From positions 48,933 through 112,932 of the forward strand of contig CAYJJS010000002.1 of assembly GCA_964370645.1 (NCBI GenBank): DNA of 64,000 nt. Reading direction: 5' to 3'. Source of the stretch: CAMQRS01 sp964370645 (GTDB lineage Bacteria > Bacillota_I > Bacilli_A > Erysipelotrichales > Erysipelotrichaceae). Shown piece after piece: positions 40,436-49,758 of this stretch (position 1 is the first letter of the stretch; every line of letters starts with the position of its first letter). Below the pieces are notes generated by a model that worked only from the letters and a program-made list of their open reading frames with translations, did no database searches and was not told the DNA's origin. A program made the translations under genes and the position numbers.

Positions 40436-41823
40436 GATTTTATCCTCCTTTTCATAAATTTGTAAATACATAATGGTATGAAAAAACTTATTAAACTACT
40501 GCATATTAATAAAATGATATACGCAAAGTCCTTGTTACTAGAAAAAGAACTAGGTGGGAGAAAAGAGATGCATAGAGTAAATAAGGTGGTAAAAAAACCA
40601 ATGCCAGCATATAGATAACGAACCATTTTATTTTTATGTACTTTGTAAGATCGCTTTGTATCCATCTTTTGCAATTTAAAATAAGCTATGTACATTAAAA
40701 TATATGCAAATATATAAATGATTACCGTGAGTGCTAAAGATAAGAAAAATGCAATGTTATTCCCATCAAATAATAATGTAATGACAATCGCCCAAAAGCT
40801 AGCAATTATAGTTTGAATAATTACTATGCGTGTAGGAACATTGTGTGAGTTTGTCTTCCCTAATGCTTTAGGTAATAAATTTTCTTCGACACATATGAGT
40901 AATTCTTTGGCTGGAGCAACAATCCATGTACTTATTTTAGCAATAGTACTAAATGTTAAAATCATTGCAATAGTATTTACAAGTATTAATAATGATGGGG
41001 CAATTTTAAGTAATATGGTATGAACTGCTTGTGTCATTCCTGTGCTTAAACTTAGATTCTCACTTGGTACGACTAGTGCAATGGCTAAAGCGGCTAACAT
41101 ATTAATTAGTAAAGACACTATACAAAACACAATCATTACTCTTGGATAGCTTTTTTTTCCTCCTTGTAAGTGGTTGATTTGGACAGCAGATGCTTCTATT
41201 CCTAAATAAGCTAATATAAAGGAGGAGAACACAACCAATGTGTTTAGAGAAGATAGGTCGGGTACAATGCCACTTATGTGCAAATCCAATTGGATTGGGT
41301 GATTGGTTGTCACATAAATCACACAAATGGAGATTAGGAATAGTGCAGGTAATAGCACACCTAAAAAGAAACCGATTTTAGAAATAATTGTAGTAACTTT
41401 GTCTCCAAAAAACTGTAAGAATGTAATTGCATAAAAGATTACTAACATGCAAATTAACTTTAGAATTGGGTTTGTATTTAGTGTTTCAATTTGTAAGGCA
41501 ACAGAAATCATACCTATAATAAAATACAGCATAGAAATAAAACCGATGCTAATTTGAAACCATTGGTAAAACACGGCACAAAACGCCCATTTTTTCCCTA
41601 GTGTTTGTTCAACCCAAGTAAAAAGACCTTGGCTTTTCCAAGTGTCAACACTGGCCATTTCAGCACTGCAAAGAGCAGTTGGTAAAAACCAAAGTAACAC
41701 ACTGAGGAATAGAAAAAAGATTAAAGATAAACCAGATAGTGCAAGAGTAGGATATACATATACACTGATAACCATAGCCGATGTAAACGTAAAAAAAGAA
41801 AATATAGACATTTTTTTGTTCAT
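40432..41823 (-). CDS. gadC: Glutamate:GABA antiporter (GadC-like)
   Basis: This 463-residue protein is an APC-family transporter with twelve predicted helices. It would exchange external glutamate for internal GABA. The unwound first helix is seen as TSAMVISVYVYPTLALSG, followed by LPTALCSAEMASVDTWKSQGLFTWVEQTLG, typical of the GadC group. The ATG at 41823 follows GGAGG. It is coupled to gadB, which supports the antiporter call over a general amino acid permease. Confidence 0.88.
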   Translation of the reverse strand: MNKKMSIFSFFTFTSAMVISVYVYPTLALSGLSLIFFLFLSVLLWFLPTALCSAEMASVDTWKSQGLFTWVEQTLGKKWAFCAVFYQWFQISIGFISMLYFIIGMISVALQIETLNTNPILKLICMLVIFYAITFLQFFGDKVTTIISKIGFFLGVLLPALFLISICVIYVTTNHPIQLDLHISGIVPDLSSLNTLVVFSSFILAYLGIEASAVQINHLQGGKKSYPRVMIVFCIVSLLINMLAALAIALVVPSENLSLSTGMTQAVHTILLKIAPSLLILVNTIAMILTFSTIAKISTWIVAPAKELLICVEENLLPKALGKTNSHNVPTRIVIIQTIIASFWAIVITLLFDGNNIAFFLSLALTVIIYIFAYILMYIAYFKLQKMDTKRSYKVHKNKMVRYLYAGIGFFTTLFTLCISFLPPSSFSSNKDFAYIILLICSSLISFFIPLCIYKFMKRRIKS

Positions 41824-41877
41824 AACAATTCCTCCATTAATGGTAATAGAGCACAAAGGTTTATCTTATCTGTAATT

Positions 41878-41886
41878 ATTATACCA
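41878..41886 (-). promoter_or_regulatory. Extended -10 promoter of gadCB
   Basis: On the minus strand TGGTATAAT lies about 55 bases before gadC. No good -35 is seen, so activation, for example by the neighbouring LytTR regulator, is plausible. Confidence 0.5.
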
Positions 41887-41911
41887 TAATAGTAGGGAAA
41901 AGTTTGAAGAC

Positions 41912-41949
41912 GAAAAAACCTCTTCATAGTATAAAGTTTATGAAGAGGT
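41912..41949 (-). terminator. Terminator of the AgrC/AgrA-like operon
   Basis: On the minus strand ACCTCTTCATA pairs perfectly with TATGAAGAGGT and runs into TTTTT. It separates the two-component genes from gadCB. Confidence 0.75.
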
Positions 41950-41956
41950 AAAATAG

Positions 41957-43246
41957 CTAATTATTTTTTAGAAGTACTTTTAAAGTGAATGTATTCGCAT
42001 TGTCTTGTACATGCACATGTCCATCTAGTTGTTGTGCACAGCGCTGTATACTCTTTAATCCATATCCATGCAAAGCACTATCCGATTTGCTTGTTAGATA
42101 GGTGTGTTCATCGAGGATTCTTGGTGTTTTGTATGGGTTAGTGATTTCAATAAATACATTATTGTTTTTAGATATGATTTGCATGCGAATACATGGCGAT
42201 ACACAATCCTTGCTTGCTTCTAATGCATTGTCTAATGCATTACCTAAGATTACACTAAGTGATTTTGGATCTATAATAATTTCCTCATATATCGTAGCTT
42301 GTATGTCTAGTTGAATGTTTTCTTTGTCTGATTTATGCGCATAGTAATTTAAGATAACATCAATACTATGTTGATTTGTATAATAAATATGGTTGGTATA
42401 CAACACTTCTTGAAACACATCGTTTATTTGTTTGATTTGGATTTCATTTTCACCAAATACACCAATCATTTGGTGTTTGAAATCATGTGAGAACATTCTC
42501 AATTCTTCAATGTGTGTTTTTAAAACTTCATATTGTGAAATGTATAACTCGATTTGTTTATCTAAAGCAAAAGAATCTGTTGTTTGTTGGATTAATGTTT
42601 GCATCTTAATAAAAAAATAGAAGAAAAATATGTTGAAACATACAATGATTAATGTCATAAAGGAAAAATGTATATGCAGGCTTGGCGTATAGATAACAGA
42701 ATAATCAAAGAAAGAAAATAAAGTAACGATACTTACTACAGGAACACTCACACAAATGAATGTTTGTGTTTTGCTTAAGTTTTGATTATTTTGAAATGTG
42801 AATCCCCTTTTTTGAATGTAAAGTTTAGCTAGTTTCACACAAACATAAGGGATGAAGCGAACAAAAAATAGTAAGTAGATAAAAAAGTCGGAATGTGAAA
42901 ATAAAGTAGTTGCGTCAACTTGTAAGAAAGTTGATGCAACTAAAGGAATCATCACTTCTGTTCCAATTAATATGGCGATGATACTAATTGAAATAAGCAG
43001 CTTGTTTAAGATGCGTTCTTTATAGTTACTGACTATAAAAAAAGTACATAAAAACGATACCATTAAATTTAATGTGGCAGGGGTATCAAATATGTTAGCA
43101 CAAGAAGAAAAAATCCAATACAAAATATAGCTACTATAAAGAATATATGGGTTTGTACATCTTTGCGTAAAATAGATTTGGCAAAAATCATGAATGGTTA
43201 ATACCAATAATAGTGAAAAAGCACAAGTTAAAGCAATGTCGATCAT
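41957..43246 (-). CDS. AgrC-like sensor histidine kinase (GHKL)
   Basis: This 429-residue kinase has six to seven N-terminal membrane helices (residues 1-200), a coiled linker, the atypical H-box FSHDFKHQMIGV and a GHKL ATPase domain with ILGNALDNALEAS (N-box) and SDSALHGYGLKSIQ (G-box). This architecture matches peptide-pheromone receptors of the AgrC/ComD group. No agrB or agrD-like gene was found nearby. It overlaps the regulator gene by four bases. Confidence 0.88.
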   Translation of the reverse strand: MIDIALTCAFSLLLVLTIHDFCQIYFTQRCTNPYILYSSYILYWIFSSCANIFDTPATLNLMVSFLCTFFIVSNYKERILNKLLISISIIAILIGTEVMIPLVASTFLQVDATTLFSHSDFFIYLLFFVRFIPYVCVKLAKLYIQKRGFTFQNNQNLSKTQTFICVSVPVVSIVTLFSFFDYSVIYTPSLHIHFSFMTLIIVCFNIFFFYFFIKMQTLIQQTTDSFALDKQIELYISQYEVLKTHIEELRMFSHDFKHQMIGVFGENEIQIKQINDVFQEVLYTNHIYYTNQHSIDVILNYYAHKSDKENIQLDIQATIYEEIIIDPKSLSVILGNALDNALEASKDCVSPCIRMQIISKNNNVFIEITNPYKTPRILDEHTYLTSKSDSALHGYGLKSIQRCAQQLDGHVHVQDNANTFTLKVLLKNN

Positions 43247-43968
43247 AATGACATATTCCCCTTGCTGTGTAAATAATTCATGAAACGCATAATTGTATCT
43301 TCTTTGAATTTTCTTCCAATAGAAATAGATGTATCTTTATTTTGTATCATTACATTAGATTTAGAAACAGAGATATATTGCATATTCACAACATAAGAGC
43401 GATTGGGTCTACAAAAAGAATTCGTTTGTTCTAAACGACTCCAAACATCACTTAGTTTTTTGCGCAATGTAATGACTTCTTTTGAAGTGTGAATAAGAAT
43501 ATTGTGCTGTATGCTTTCTATATATATAATGCTATTTAAAGCAATGGAGTAAGTCATTCCTTTTTTCTTGTAGGTAAAGCAATCTTCCTGTTGTGATTTG
43601 CAAAGTTGAATCACTTTATATAATAAAGGAAACAATACACTTGAATCGATTGGTTTATCGACAAAACCAACTACGTTTTTAGAGAATAATTCTCTCCAGC
43701 GTGCTTGATAGCTAGATATAAAAATAATGTAGGTATCAAAATGTTTCTCAATGTATTTAGAAAGTTGAATACCATCCATTTCTTTCATTAAAATATCTAG
43801 CAATACAAGATCGTATGTATTTTTTTGCATAGCGGATTGTAATGCTTCAGCACATTCAAAAGTATGAATTTGAAAAGGCATATCGATCTTCTCAAAAACA
43901 GCACATACATAACTATGTAATTTATTTTGTATATCTAATTCATCATCACATATTGCAATATTTATCAT
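43243..43968 (-). CDS. LytTR-type response regulator (AgrA-like)
   Basis: This 241-residue regulator has a receiver domain (ICDDELDIQ acidic pocket, phospho-acceptor in VLLDILMKEMDG, FVDKPIDSS lysine) and a C-terminal LytTR DNA-binding domain (IIYIESIQHNILIHT, CRPNRSYVVNMQYI). It is co-transcribed with the AgrC-like kinase and lies immediately upstream of gadCB on the same strand, a plausible target. Confidence 0.9.
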   Translation of the reverse strand: MINIAICDDELDIQNKLHSYVCAVFEKIDMPFQIHTFECAEALQSAMQKNTYDLVLLDILMKEMDGIQLSKYIEKHFDTYIIFISSYQARWRELFSKNVVGFVDKPIDSSVLFPLLYKVIQLCKSQQEDCFTYKKKGMTYSIALNSIIYIESIQHNILIHTSKEVITLRKKLSDVWSRLEQTNSFCRPNRSYVVNMQYISVSKSNVMIQNKDTSISIGRKFKEDTIMRFMNYLHSKGNMSL

Positions 43969-44091
43969 AAGTTTCTCCTAATTATTTTTTATCCTATCAT
44001 GTTTTTCGTGAAAAGAATAGTAATTAAGCATAGAAAGCGGATGAATTCTTTCGTAAAGTGTGATAAAATATTGAAAAGTTTGGAGGTTAAT

Positions 44092-44595
44092 ATGGAGATT
44101 AGAATGGCAAATGTAGAAGACATTCCTAGTGTTGATTGGATTATTCATCAAGCAAAGGAATACTTTAAACAAAGTGGTATACCTCAATGGCAAGAGGGAA
44201 GTCCAAATGTAATTATGTTAAAAGAAGACATAGAGCGTAGAGAGTTATATGTGGCATTAGAGCAAGATAAAATTATTGCGGTTATTGCTTTATGTAGTGG
44301 AATTGAACAAAATTACCTTCAAATAGAGGGGGCGTGGCTTAATGATGAAGCATACATAGCAATTCATCGAGTGGCTGTACATCCCGAGTATAAAGGAAAA
44401 AACGTTGCAGGAGCCTTGTTTGCTTTCGCGATAGCGTTTGCAAAAAAACAAAATGTTCACAATTTGCGTATTGATACACATCGTGTAAATCATCCAATGC
44501 AAAGGTTGATTCAAAAAAATGGATTTACATACTGTGGGCGAATTGATATTGGGGGGGCAAATGGTGAACGATTTGCTTTTCAAAAGGAAATATAA
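44092..44595 (+). CDS. GNAT family N-acetyltransferase
   Basis: This 167-residue protein begins MEIRMANVEDIPSVDWI and has the acetyl-CoA site RVAVHPEYKGKNVAGALFAF followed by NLRIDTHRVNHPMQRLIQKNG and FTYCGRI, the standard GNAT order. The ATG is set by GGAGGT; upstream in-frame codons are not family-like. An extended -10 (TGATAAAAT) lies 20-30 bases upstream. Substrate unknown. Confidence 0.87.
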   Translation: MEIRMANVEDIPSVDWIIHQAKEYFKQSGIPQWQEGSPNVIMLKEDIERRELYVALEQDKIIAVIALCSGIEQNYLQIEGAWLNDEAYIAIHRVAVHPEYKGKNVAGALFAFAIAFAKKQNVHNLRIDTHRVNHPMQRLIQKNGFTYCGRIDIGGANGERFAFQKEI

Positions 44596-44611
44596 ATAAA
44601 GGAGAAAAGAA

Positions 44612-45055
44612 ATGAAAAAAATAGTAGCTGGAGCATTGTTGATGACTACACTAGTAGGGTGTAGTAGTGAAGATAAGGTAGTTTGTTCTTATACAAGTGA
44701 TGGGGAAGAGATTACATATAGTGTAGAATCTAGTTTGTTTTATGATGATGTAAAAGTGTATCGTAAAGAAAATAAAGAAACATTTGTATTTAGTGAGCAA
44801 GCAACACAAGAAGAATACGAAAAAAATATGGAAGCATTAAAGTCATATTATGAAGATATTGATGCAACGTATTCATATGAGGTTGATGGTGATACAATTA
44901 CAGTACTCTCTACAATTGATTATGGAAAGGTAGATATCGCTGGATTAGTTTCTTTAGACCCAAATGAAGAGCTTACTATGAATGAAGAACGTACTCACAT
45001 GGATTTAGATAAGATGATATTACAATATGAAATCAACGACAGAACATGTGAGTAA
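44612..45055 (+). CDS. YehR/DUF1307-like lipoprotein
   Basis: This 147-residue protein has a lipoprotein signal peptide (lipobox LVGC, Cys17) and a domain beginning VVCSYTSDGEEITYSVES, with a helix (EEYEKNMEALKSYYE) and a closing strand pair. The pattern resembles DUF1307/YehR lipoproteins of Bacillota. Function is unknown. Its 3' end overlaps the next gene by 29 bases. Confidence 0.6.
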   Translation: MKKIVAGALLMTTLVGCSSEDKVVCSYTSDGEEITYSVESSLFYDDVKVYRKENKETFVFSEQATQEEYEKNMEALKSYYEDIDATYSYEVDGDTITVLSTIDYGKVDIAGLVSLDPNEELTMNEERTHMDLDKMILQYEINDRTCE

Positions 45056-45827
45056 GATTGATACAATCAATAAGGCATTTTATACAAATGCATATTTAAA
45101 GGGTGCAAATACATTCCCTGTTTTTATAAGCGTGTTATTGTTTTTACTAATGGTAACATTTCTTGGGTTGGGAAACGCGTATGCACAAAATAGAGATTTA
45201 AATGCAACGTATCAGTTGCATCAAGAAGAAGTGCAGGATACATTGTTGAGTGCATATGAAACAGTGCAGGAATGTAGTATTGATACAAATTTACATTTTG
45301 TATGTGATCTACAAGAAGAAATAGATGTGGGAGATACACAAATAGTTTTTGATGATGAAATAGGTGCAGATGCAAAATATGCAGTTGCATTTTATGAGCA
45401 AGAACTAATTGTGATTACACCGAATTTTCAAATGGCGGGGCCCTATGCTTTGTCACAAGATTTAGCACAACTTGATGATAATGAATTACAAAGTTATGTC
45501 ATTGCGCAAATTGCTACGATGATGCAATTTGAAGAAACGAATACTTCTTTGGATGAGTTAACTTATGCATTACTAGTTCTTACGATTAACATATTGCTAG
45601 TTGCATCGATTACAAGTATGGATTTTAGAAAAGTGCAAAAGCTAAAGGTAAAACGAAAAGAAGTGTTTAATCATTTGATTATTATCGCATTACCAATTGC
45701 TTTGTTAAGTTGCTTGATTACTATTTTATTACCGCAATACTATATTAATGGATCAATTATATTTGTATTATTATACAATATACGACTATACTTCTATGTA
45801 AAAGTTTTCAAAGCTAGTTTTCACTAA
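45027..45827 (+). CDS. Membrane protein, possibly DUF1189-like
   Basis: This 266-residue protein has one N-terminal helix (about 29-52), an acidic extracytoplasmic region of about 120 residues, and three C-terminal helices (about 180-200, 215-235, 240-258). The layout resembles DUF1189 membrane proteins, but sequence recognition is weak. It overlaps the lipoprotein gene in another frame, which suggests translational coupling. No catalytic motif is visible. Confidence 0.6.
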   Translation: MKSTTEHVSKIDTINKAFYTNAYLKGANTFPVFISVLLFLLMVTFLGLGNAYAQNRDLNATYQLHQEEVQDTLLSAYETVQECSIDTNLHFVCDLQEEIDVGDTQIVFDDEIGADAKYAVAFYEQELIVITPNFQMAGPYALSQDLAQLDDNELQSYVIAQIATMMQFEETNTSLDELTYALLVLTINILLVASITSMDFRKVQKLKVKRKEVFNHLIIIALPIALLSCLITILLPQYYINGSIIFVLLYNIRLYFYVKVFKASFH

Positions 45828-45863
45828 TTTTCACACACCGTTGCAAAAGTTTTACATTAATTA

Positions 45864-45892
45864 TTGACTTAAAGTTTCAATTCTTATATAAT
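45864..45892 (+). promoter_or_regulatory. Strong sigma-A promoter of the opp operon
   Basis: TTGACT and TATAAT are separated by exactly 17 bases, the best promoter match in the window. Confidence 0.85.
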
Positions 45893-45942
45893 TGAGTTAC
45901 TTTTATATTAAAAGTACGGGAGACAGTACAGGAGGAAAGAAA

Positions 45943-47667
45943 ATGAAAAAAGTATTTAGTTTATTACTTTGTTCAGTAGTTGCTTTAGGATTAGTTGGAT
46001 GTTCTAAAGAATCGTCAGTTGATGACGGTGGAGATAACGCTGCTGACGCTGGGGGAAGACTTTACAATGGTTTTACGTTGGCAACTTCGTATAACCCAGA
46101 GTTTGATCCATATGTTAACTGGCATTCAGATAACATTTATGAATTTGGGGCACAATCTTCAACAAACGTGCAACGTTTTGAAAATGAAGAGAGTGATGCA
46201 TTAATTGAAGAAATGTTAAGTGCAAACTCTGCAACAGAAGAAGGTAAAGCACAATATCAAAAAGCTTACCAAGATTGGATAATTTTAATGAATGAAGAAA
46301 TGCCAATTTTACCATTATATGTAAATGATTACCACGATCTTTACAACCCAGCTGTTAAAAATTTTGAAACATCTTCATTATGGCAATGGCCAGAAGCAAT
46401 CGTTACTGCAACAGGTGTAGATACATTCGTTGCTGGAAACACTAGCTTCTCAGGAGAATTTATCCAAGGGTGGACAAACTCATCTTACGATAACAACGTT
46501 CGTAAAATCGTTTACGGAGGAACAGGGTTATACAGTGTATTACCTGATGGATCATTAAGTGAAAACTTCATGGTTGAAAATGTTACAGTTAGTGAAGATC
46601 AAACAGAATGGACTTTCAAATTAAAAGAAGGTTTAAAATTCTCAACTGGTGAAGATTTCACTGCAAATGATGTAGCATTTACATACTACATGTTTGGACA
46701 CCCAACATTAGCGGAAGCTGGTGGGGACTTAGATGCTGTAAAACACATCGAAGGTTATGAAGAATACAACAAATCAGGAGATCCAGCGGATTTCACTGGT
46801 ATTGAAGTAATCAGTGACTATGAAATTAAATTCACAGTACCTGAGCCAACATTCGTAATTAAAGGAACTGTATTTGGAGTATACTTATTATCAGAAGCAC
46901 AAATGGCACCAGATGGTGAAATTGATGTAAACACGATTAAAGCGGAATACATGAACACACCAGTTGGTTTAGGACCATACAAAATTGTTGAATGGAGACA
47001 AGGAGAATTCGTTAAATTAGAAATTAATGAATACTTCCAAGGAGATATTCAAGGAAATGTACCTACAATTCAAACAGTTATCGTTAAAGTAGTGGATTCT
47101 TCAACAGAATTAGACCAATTAATTTCTGGAGAAATCGACTTAATTGCTGGAGCAATTGAAGAAGAAAAAATCGATGGAGCAAAAGAAGCTGGTTTAGCTT
47201 ACTCTAACTACCCTCGTCATGGATTCGGACACATTACTTGGCACAATGACTTCGGAGTAACAGCTTACCCAGAAGTACGTCAAGCATTGGCTTATGCAAT
47301 TGATAGAGAAGCATTTAACGAAAACTTCGCTGGAAAATATACGACTACAGTAGAAGGTCCTTACTCAACAGAGTTCTGGATGATTGATCAAGCTTGGGTA
47401 GATGAAAATTTAGTAAAATATGAACAAGATTCAGACAAAGTTGTGGAAATCTTAGAAGAAGCAGGATGGGAAAGAGGAGATGATGGTATCTTCGCTAAAG
47501 ATGGAGAAAAACTTCAAATTCGTATCGCTGCAGGAAATCCAGACTGGGTTGACTCATTACGTTTAGTAACTGACAAATCAGTAGAAGAATACGGAATTGA
47601 ATTCACAGTAGAATCTATTGACTTCGCAGTATTATTAGAACACTACTACGGAACATATAAAGGTTAA
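45943..47667 (+). CDS. oppA: Oligopeptide-binding lipoprotein (OppA type) with apparently permuted domain order
   Basis: This 574-residue protein has a lipoprotein signal peptide (lipobox LVGC, Cys20). Directly after the linker, residues about 37-157 look like the C-terminal end of a family 5 binding protein: TSYNPEFDPYVNWHSDN, then YQKAYQDWIILMNEEMPILPLYV and NPAVKNFE. The normal N-terminal segment follows from about 158 (FIQGWTNSSYDNNVRKIVYG, EWTFKLKEGLKFSTGEDFT) and runs to IDFAVLLEHYYGTYKG, where a normal protein would continue into the segment that is here at the front. All parts of the domain are present once, so the protein is probably functional. Codon use is uniform throughout. AGGAGG fits the ATG; a longer in-frame start would spoil the signal peptide. 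Confidence 0.85.
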   Translation: MKKVFSLLLCSVVALGLVGCSKESSVDDGGDNAADAGGRLYNGFTLATSYNPEFDPYVNWHSDNIYEFGAQSSTNVQRFENEESDALIEEMLSANSATEEGKAQYQKAYQDWIILMNEEMPILPLYVNDYHDLYNPAVKNFETSSLWQWPEAIVTATGVDTFVAGNTSFSGEFIQGWTNSSYDNNVRKIVYGGTGLYSVLPDGSLSENFMVENVTVSEDQTEWTFKLKEGLKFSTGEDFTANDVAFTYYMFGHPTLAEAGGDLDAVKHIEGYEEYNKSGDPADFTGIEVISDYEIKFTVPEPTFVIKGTVFGVYLLSEAQMAPDGEIDVNTIKAEYMNTPVGLGPYKIVEWRQGEFVKLEINEYFQGDIQGNVPTIQTVIVKVVDSSTELDQLISGEIDLIAGAIEEEKIDGAKEAGLAYSNYPRHGFGHITWHNDFGVTAYPEVRQALAYAIDREAFNENFAGKYTTTVEGPYSTEFWMIDQAWVDENLVKYEQDSDKVVEILEEAGWERGDDGIFAKDGEKLQIRIAAGNPDWVDSLRLVTDKSVEEYGIEFTVESIDFAVLLEHYYGTYKG

Positions 47668-47676
47668 TAAACAATA

Positions 47677-47702
47677 AGAAATAGCCACAACTGGCTATTT
47701 CT
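47677..47702 (+). other. Hairpin between oppA and oppB
   Basis: AGAAATAGCCA pairs perfectly with TGGCTATTTCT across CAAC, with no T run. Such intercistronic hairpins stabilise the upstream binding-protein mRNA or cause partial termination, giving more OppA than permease. Confidence 0.65.
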
Positions 47703-47733
47703 ATTGTGTTTATAGAGTTTTTAAGGAGGAATT

Positions 47734-48786
47734 ATGAAAAAACAATTAGAACAGCCATCGCGTTTTCAAGAAACGCTGGCGAATGTAGTACCAATTCTTT
47801 TGTACTTCATTAAGCGATTACTATATATGATCCCTGTACTTTTAGTAATCTCAATTTTATTATTTTTGCTTGTTGAAGCAATGCCAGGGGACCCATTATC
47901 GGCATATATTAACCCAGAGGCACCAAATCAAGATTTAGATTTCTTACGTCAATTAGAAATTGATTTAGGATTAACAGGACCTATTCACGAGCGTTATGGA
48001 AAATGGTTAGTCCGTCTTATTCAAGGAGATTTTGGATACTCAACAGCTTTTAGAGAGCCTGTTGTAGAATTAATCCCTTACTACTTACAAAACAGTATCT
48101 TATTAAATGTATTTGCATTCGTGCTTGCATTTATTATTTCTATTTTTGTTGGTATTAAGTCAGCGGTGAAACGTTATTCTTTTTATGATAATTTTTGGAC
48201 TGTATTTTCAATCTTTGGAATTTCATTACCAAGTTTTTTCTTGGCGATGATTTTGATTTTAGTATTTGTAATCTTAATCCCAATTTTCCCATTTAGTGGA
48301 ATGGTGGATCCAAAAGCGACACATGTAGCTGGATCATTGGATTACTACTTAGATGTATTACACCATATGGCATTACCTATGTTAGTAACATGTTTAGGAA
48401 GTATTGCTTCATTAGTGCGTTATATTCGTAATGCAATGCTAGAAGTATTGAAAATGGATTACATTCGTACAGCTCGTTCAAAAGGGTTGAAAGATAAGGT
48501 TATTATTTATCGTCATGCATTTAGAAATGCATTAATCCCAGTATTAACATTAGTAGGATTTTATATTCCTGCATTGTTTGGAGGATCGGTAATTGTTGAG
48601 AAGATTTTCGTTTGGCCAGGAATTGGTAACTTATTAAATACTGCTTACTCTCAAAGAGATAGACAAGTTATTTTAATTATCACAATCTTCTATGCATTCT
48701 TAACATTATTTGCAAACTTACTTGTAGATATTAGTTATGCGTTAGTGGATCCTAGAGTTCGTGTAGGAGGTGGAAGCAATGAGTAA
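47734..48786 (+). CDS. oppB: Oligopeptide ABC transporter permease OppB
   Basis: This 350-residue permease has six helices and the binding-protein-dependent transport loop DYIRTARSKGLKDKVIIYRHAF (ATPase contact). The N-terminal helix with PVLLVISILLFLLVEAMPGDP is typical of OppB/DppB. AAGGAGG precedes the ATG. It overlaps oppC by eight bases. Confidence 0.94.
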   Translation: MKKQLEQPSRFQETLANVVPILLYFIKRLLYMIPVLLVISILLFLLVEAMPGDPLSAYINPEAPNQDLDFLRQLEIDLGLTGPIHERYGKWLVRLIQGDFGYSTAFREPVVELIPYYLQNSILLNVFAFVLAFIISIFVGIKSAVKRYSFYDNFWTVFSIFGISLPSFFLAMILILVFVILIPIFPFSGMVDPKATHVAGSLDYYLDVLHHMALPMLVTCLGSIASLVRYIRNAMLEVLKMDYIRTARSKGLKDKVIIYRHAFRNALIPVLTLVGFYIPALFGGSVIVEKIFVWPGIGNLLNTAYSQRDRQVILIITIFYAFLTLFANLLVDISYALVDPRVRVGGGSNE

Positions 48787-49756
48787 AGATAAAAACAAAA
48801 AGTTTCAAGGTGAAGAAATTTTAAGTCCAACGCGTTTGATGATCAACCGTTTTAAGAAAAACAAATTAGCATTGGTTGGTTTATGGATTTTTGTCATTCT
48901 TGTGGCAGCCATTTTAATTTCAAAAATATACATAGAAGTAACAGACTATGATTTAGCTAATATTGATGCATCAATTAAAAACATGCCACCAAGTGCAGAG
49001 CACTGGTTTGGTACCGATGCAAATGGTCGTGACTATTTCCCTCGTGTATTACTAGGAGGATTCTTATCACTTCAAGTAGGTATTATTGCAACTGCAATTT
49101 CTGTATTAATTGGATTAATTGTAGGTGGTTTTGCTGGATACTATGGTGGAAAAGTAGATATGCTATTAATGCGTTTAACAGAAATCGTATCTAGTTTCCC
49201 ATTCATTCCTATTGCTATTACAGTATCGGTATTATTTATTGATATTCCTGAAGAACAAAGACTATTCGTTATGATTTTTATCATTGGATTCTTACGTTGG
49301 ACAGGGTTAGCAAGAATGGTTCGTGGACAAATTTTGTCGCTAAGAGAACAAGAGTTTATGACGGCTTGTCGTGCATTAGGGATTAAAAGTTTTGCCCAAG
49401 TAACAAAACACTTATTACCAAATACGGTTGCTTATGTAATTGTTAATGCGACGGTTTCATTTTCAAGTGCAATTTTAAGTGAAGCTTCTTTAGCTTATTT
49501 AGGGTTATCGGTTGGAGAACCAATCCCTACTTGGGGGCGTTTATTATCATTGGCGAATTCATCTACAGTAATGCGTAATGAATGGTGGTTATGGGTATTC
49601 CCTGGAGTATTACTATTCTTATTAATTCTAAGTACAAACTTAATTGGAGAAGGGTTAAGAGATGCAGTAGATCCAAAAGCGCAAGTGCGTTTTAGAAGTC
49701 AAGAAAAACGTTCAATCTTTAAACGATTGTTTTCTAAAAAAGAAGGGCAGGTATAA
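48779..49756 (+). CDS. oppC: Oligopeptide ABC transporter permease OppC
   Basis: This 325-residue permease starts with a short cytoplasmic region (NRFKKNKLALVGLWIFV), then a periplasmic-side segment HWFGTDANGRDYFPRVLLG that is typical of OppC/DppC, and ends with the transport loop around QEFMTACRALGIKSFAQVTK. The ATG at 48779 follows AGGAGG. Confidence 0.94.
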   Translation: MSKDKNKKFQGEEILSPTRLMINRFKKNKLALVGLWIFVILVAAILISKIYIEVTDYDLANIDASIKNMPPSAEHWFGTDANGRDYFPRVLLGGFLSLQVGIIATAISVLIGLIVGGFAGYYGGKVDMLLMRLTEIVSSFPFIPIAITVSVLFIDIPEEQRLFVMIFIIGFLRWTGLARMVRGQILSLREQEFMTACRALGIKSFAQVTKHLLPNTVAYVIVNATVSFSSAILSEASLAYLGLSVGEPIPTWGRLLSLANSSTVMRNEWWLWVFPGVLLFLLILSTNLIGEGLRDAVDPKAQVRFRSQEKRSIFKRLFSKKEGQV

Positions 49757-49758
49757 TT

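Noticed and set aside
45892..45942. Upstream start for OppA
   Set aside because: The in-frame start lies inside the -10 region and would place charged residues before the signal peptide.
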